Positions 62,360 through 64,000 of a stretch of 64,000 nt of DNA are shown piece by piece; position 1 is the stretch's first letter, and each line of letters begins with the position of its first letter. Origin of the DNA: Belnapia arida. Its GTDB lineage: Bacteria > Pseudomonadota > Alphaproteobacteria > Acetobacterales > Acetobacteraceae. The position numbers and the translations under genes were made by a program. The stretch spans positions 248,001 to 312,000 of the forward strand of contig NZ_JAETWB010000001.1 of NCBI RefSeq assembly GCF_016773205.1. The letters are read 5' to 3'. Under the pieces are notes generated by a model. That model searched no databases. It was not told where the DNA came from and saw nothing but the letters and a program-made list of their open reading frames with translations.

Positions 62360-63112
62360 TTACCCGCGGGCGATCCAGGGCATCTTGGACGCGGCAATGG
62401 TAACGAACTGGATGTTCGCATCCAGCGGCAGGTTCGCCATCATCAGGATCGTGCTGCCGACATGGGCGACGTCGAAGGTGGGCTCCACCTTCATCTCGCC
62501 ACTGGGCTGCTTCACGCCCTTGGCCATGCGGGCGGTCATCGGCGTCGCCGCATTGCCGATGTCGATCTGGCCGCTGACGATGTCGAAGGCGCGGCCGTCG
62601 AGCGCCAGCGTCTTGGTGAGGCCGGTGATGGCGTGCTTGGTCGAGGTGTAGGCGACGCTCTCCGGCCGTGGCACATGGGCGCTGATGCTGCCGTTGTTGA
62701 CGATGCGGCCGCCCTGCGGGGATTGCTGCTTCATGATGCGGAAGGCGGCCTGGGCGCAGAGGAAGCTGCCGGTCAGGTTCACCTGGACGACGCGGGCCCA
62801 GTCCTCATAGGCAAGGTCCTCGATCGGGCCGGCGGGAACGTTGCCGCCGGCATTGTTGAAGAGGAAGTCGAGGCGGCCCCAATCCGCCTTCAGCTTGTCG
62901 AACAGGGCGTTGACGGATTGCGGGTCGCCGACATCGGTGGGCACGGGGATGGCGCGCGAGGCGGCGTCGCCGGCGAGGCCCACCGTCTCCTCCAACGCGT
63001 CGCGGCGCCGGCCGGCGAGGGCGACGGTCCAGCCGCCGCCGAGCAGGGCGAGCGCCGCGGCGCGACCGACGCCGGAGCCCGCGCCGGTGACGACGGCATA
63101 TTGGGTGGTCAT
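62360..63112 (-). CDS. Short-chain dehydrogenase/reductase
   Basis: A 250-residue classical SDR. The cofactor motif is [22 protein letters not shown], with NNAGG in [14 protein letters not shown]. The catalytic residues are Ser ([14 protein letters not shown]), Tyr and Lys ([19 protein letters not shown]). The alcohol/ketone substrate is unknown. It lies 13 bp downstream of a D-2-hydroxyacid dehydrogenase gene on the same strand, so the two probably act on related hydroxy/oxo acids. Confidence 0.93.
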   Translation of the reverse strand: MTTQYAVVTGAGSGVGRAAALALLGGGWTVALAGRRRDALEETVGLAGDAASRAIPVPTDVGDPQSVNALFDKLKADWGRLDFLFNNAGGNVPAGPIEDLAYEDWARVVQVNLTGSFLCAQAAFRIMKQQSPQGGRIVNNGSISAHVPRPESVAYTSTKHAITGLTKTLALDGRAFDIVSGQIDIGNAATPMTARMAKGVKQPSGEMKVEPTFDVAHVGSTILMMANLPLDANIQFVTIAASKMPWIARG

Positions 63113-63125
63113 GGCTGTGTCTTTC

Positions 63126-64000
63126 CTAGCTGTTCGGGCCGCGGCCCATGCCGATGGGCTGCCAGCGGCGAAGCTGGGTATTCTGGAGCACGGACGGGTT
63201 GACGCAACTCATCGGCCACTTGCCCTGGAGGACGAGGGCCAGCTCGCTGCCGACGCGGCGCTTGCGGGCCTCGTCGAACCGGGCGCTGGCGCTGGCGACA
63301 TGGGCGGTCAGCGTCACGTTCTCCATGCGTAGCAGCGGGTTGTTGTGCGAGGGCGGCTCCACCTCCAGCACGTCGAGCGCGGCATGGGCGATCCAGCCCT
63401 CCTGCAGCGCCTTGATCAGCGCCTCCTCCTGCACGGTCGGGCCGCGGCCGGTATTGATGAAGACCGCGGAGGGCTTCATCAGGCGGAAATGCTGCTCCTT
63501 CAGCATGTGATGCACCTCGGGCCGCGCCGGGGCGTGCATGCTGACGAAGTCGGATTGCGAGAGCACTTCGGTGAGCGTCGCCGGCTGCACGCCGTATTCG
63601 GAGATCTGCATCTCCTCGACGAAGGGATCATAGGCCATCATCCGCAGGCCGAAGGGCGCGGCGCGACGGGCGACGGCGCGGGCGACGCGGCCGAAGGAGA
63701 TGAAGCCGAGGGTCTGGCCCATCAGGCGGGGAATCTTCAGAAGCGCCGGGCGGCCTTCCTTCCAGCGGCCGTCGCGCACCATCTCGTCCTGCTCGATCAG
63801 GCGGCGGAAGCCGGCCAGCAGCAGGGTCATCGCATGGTCGGCAACCTCCTCGATGAAGGTGTCCGGGATGTTGGTGACTGGAATGCCGCGCGCGGTCGCC
63901 GCCTTCACGTCGACGCTGTCGACGCCGACGCTGCCGAGGGTGATGACCTTGCAGCTTTGCAGTGCGTCGATGATCTCCTTGGTGATGGGGATGCCCTTGG
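63126..64000 (-). CDS. D-2-hydroxyacid dehydrogenase, CtBP-like (N-terminus beyond right edge)
   Basis: The visible 291 residues hold the NAD domain ([34 protein letters not shown], with GFxSxGxxA at the dinucleotide site) and part of the catalytic domain ([40 protein letters not shown]). The active-site Arg region is [16 protein letters not shown], Glu lies in [10 protein letters not shown] and the catalytic His in [14 protein letters not shown]. The frame continues past 64000, so the start is not seen. It precedes the SDR gene on the same strand. Confidence 0.9.
   Translation of the reverse strand, partial: KGIPITKEIIDALQSCKVITLGSVGVDSVDVKAATARGIPVTNIPDTFIEEVADHAMTLLLAGFRRLIEQDEMVRDGRWKEGRPALLKIPRLMGQTLGFISFGRVARAVARRAAPFGLRMMAYDPFVEEMQISEYGVQPATLTEVLSQSDFVSMHAPARPEVHHMLKEQHFRLMKPSAVFINTGRGPTVQEEALIKALQEGWIAHAALDVLEVEPPSHNNPLLRMENVTLTAHVASASARFDEARKRRVGSELALVLQGKWPMSCVNPSVLQNTQLRRWQPIGMGRGPNS

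Overview
The window is high-GC DNA from an alphaproteobacterium, most likely Rhodospirillales/Acetobacteraceae and resembling Roseomonas. This is inferred from the mix of genes rather than from any marker-gene comparison. The signs are a CckA-type kinase next to flhB and recA, a FliX-type flagellar regulator divergent from flgI, sigma-54-type flagellar promoters, a DksA with a reduced zinc finger, and several Bug/TctC-type (tripartite tricarboxylate transporter) binding proteins beside hydantoinase-like and CoA-transferase genes. No rRNA, tRNA, CRISPR array or transposase was recognised. Coding density is high, and both edges cut genes (flgI on the left, a D-2-hydroxyacid dehydrogenase on the right).

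Layout. 1-2045: flgI (partial), fliX and dksA. 2070-9046: a catabolic block with hydantoinase-like B and A subunits plus a Bug-type binding protein on the minus strand, and a second binding protein plus a CaiB-type CoA-transferase on the plus strand. 9110-16000: a zinc peptidase, two stress or envelope proteins, a barbiturase/cyanuric-acid-hydrolase-family enzyme divergent from an unknown protein, and an NAD(P)-binding protein divergent from an HxlR regulator. 14653-27951: a complete nitrate-assimilation locus on the minus strand. Its order is nasT, RNA leader, nasS, nrtA, nrtB, nrtD, an FAD oxidoreductase, nirA, an Fe-S/FNR electron-transfer protein, nasA and cysG. 28069-34941: a flavin oxidoreductase/M20 hydrolase/DapA-like operon, a YedK-type abasic-site protein, a GST, a DUF1127 protein and a MocR regulator. 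34972-50814: flagellar and chemotaxis genes in four runs (flgFGAH; fliL-fliM-DUF6468-motE-cheY-cheZ-TPR protein; a small protein with fliO-fliP; flgBC-fliE-fliQR-flhB-cckA), with spermidine genes speD-speE inserted. 52379-58217: recA, alaS, a DUF599 protein and icd. 58585-64000: an Hpt protein, an extracellular solute-binding protein, a large hybrid histidine kinase, an SDR and the partial dehydrogenase.

How it works together. The nitrate locus can import nitrate (NrtABD), reduce it to nitrite (NasA) and to ammonium (NirA), and make the siroheme cofactor (CysG). It appears to be controlled twice: by a sigma-54 promoter before nasT, and by a two-hairpin ANTAR-type RNA leader between nasT and nasS. 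The flagellar genes show a layered control pattern like that known in Caulobacter. Sigma-54-type promoters precede flgI and flgF, and a shared CtrA-like motif (AAG-S-CTTCCTTAAC) precedes fliL and the fliO-fliP run. The most distinctive DNA features are a 22-bp perfect inverted repeat that gives flgB and its divergent neighbour identical translation starts, the nas leader, and a repeated two-hairpin intergenic element.
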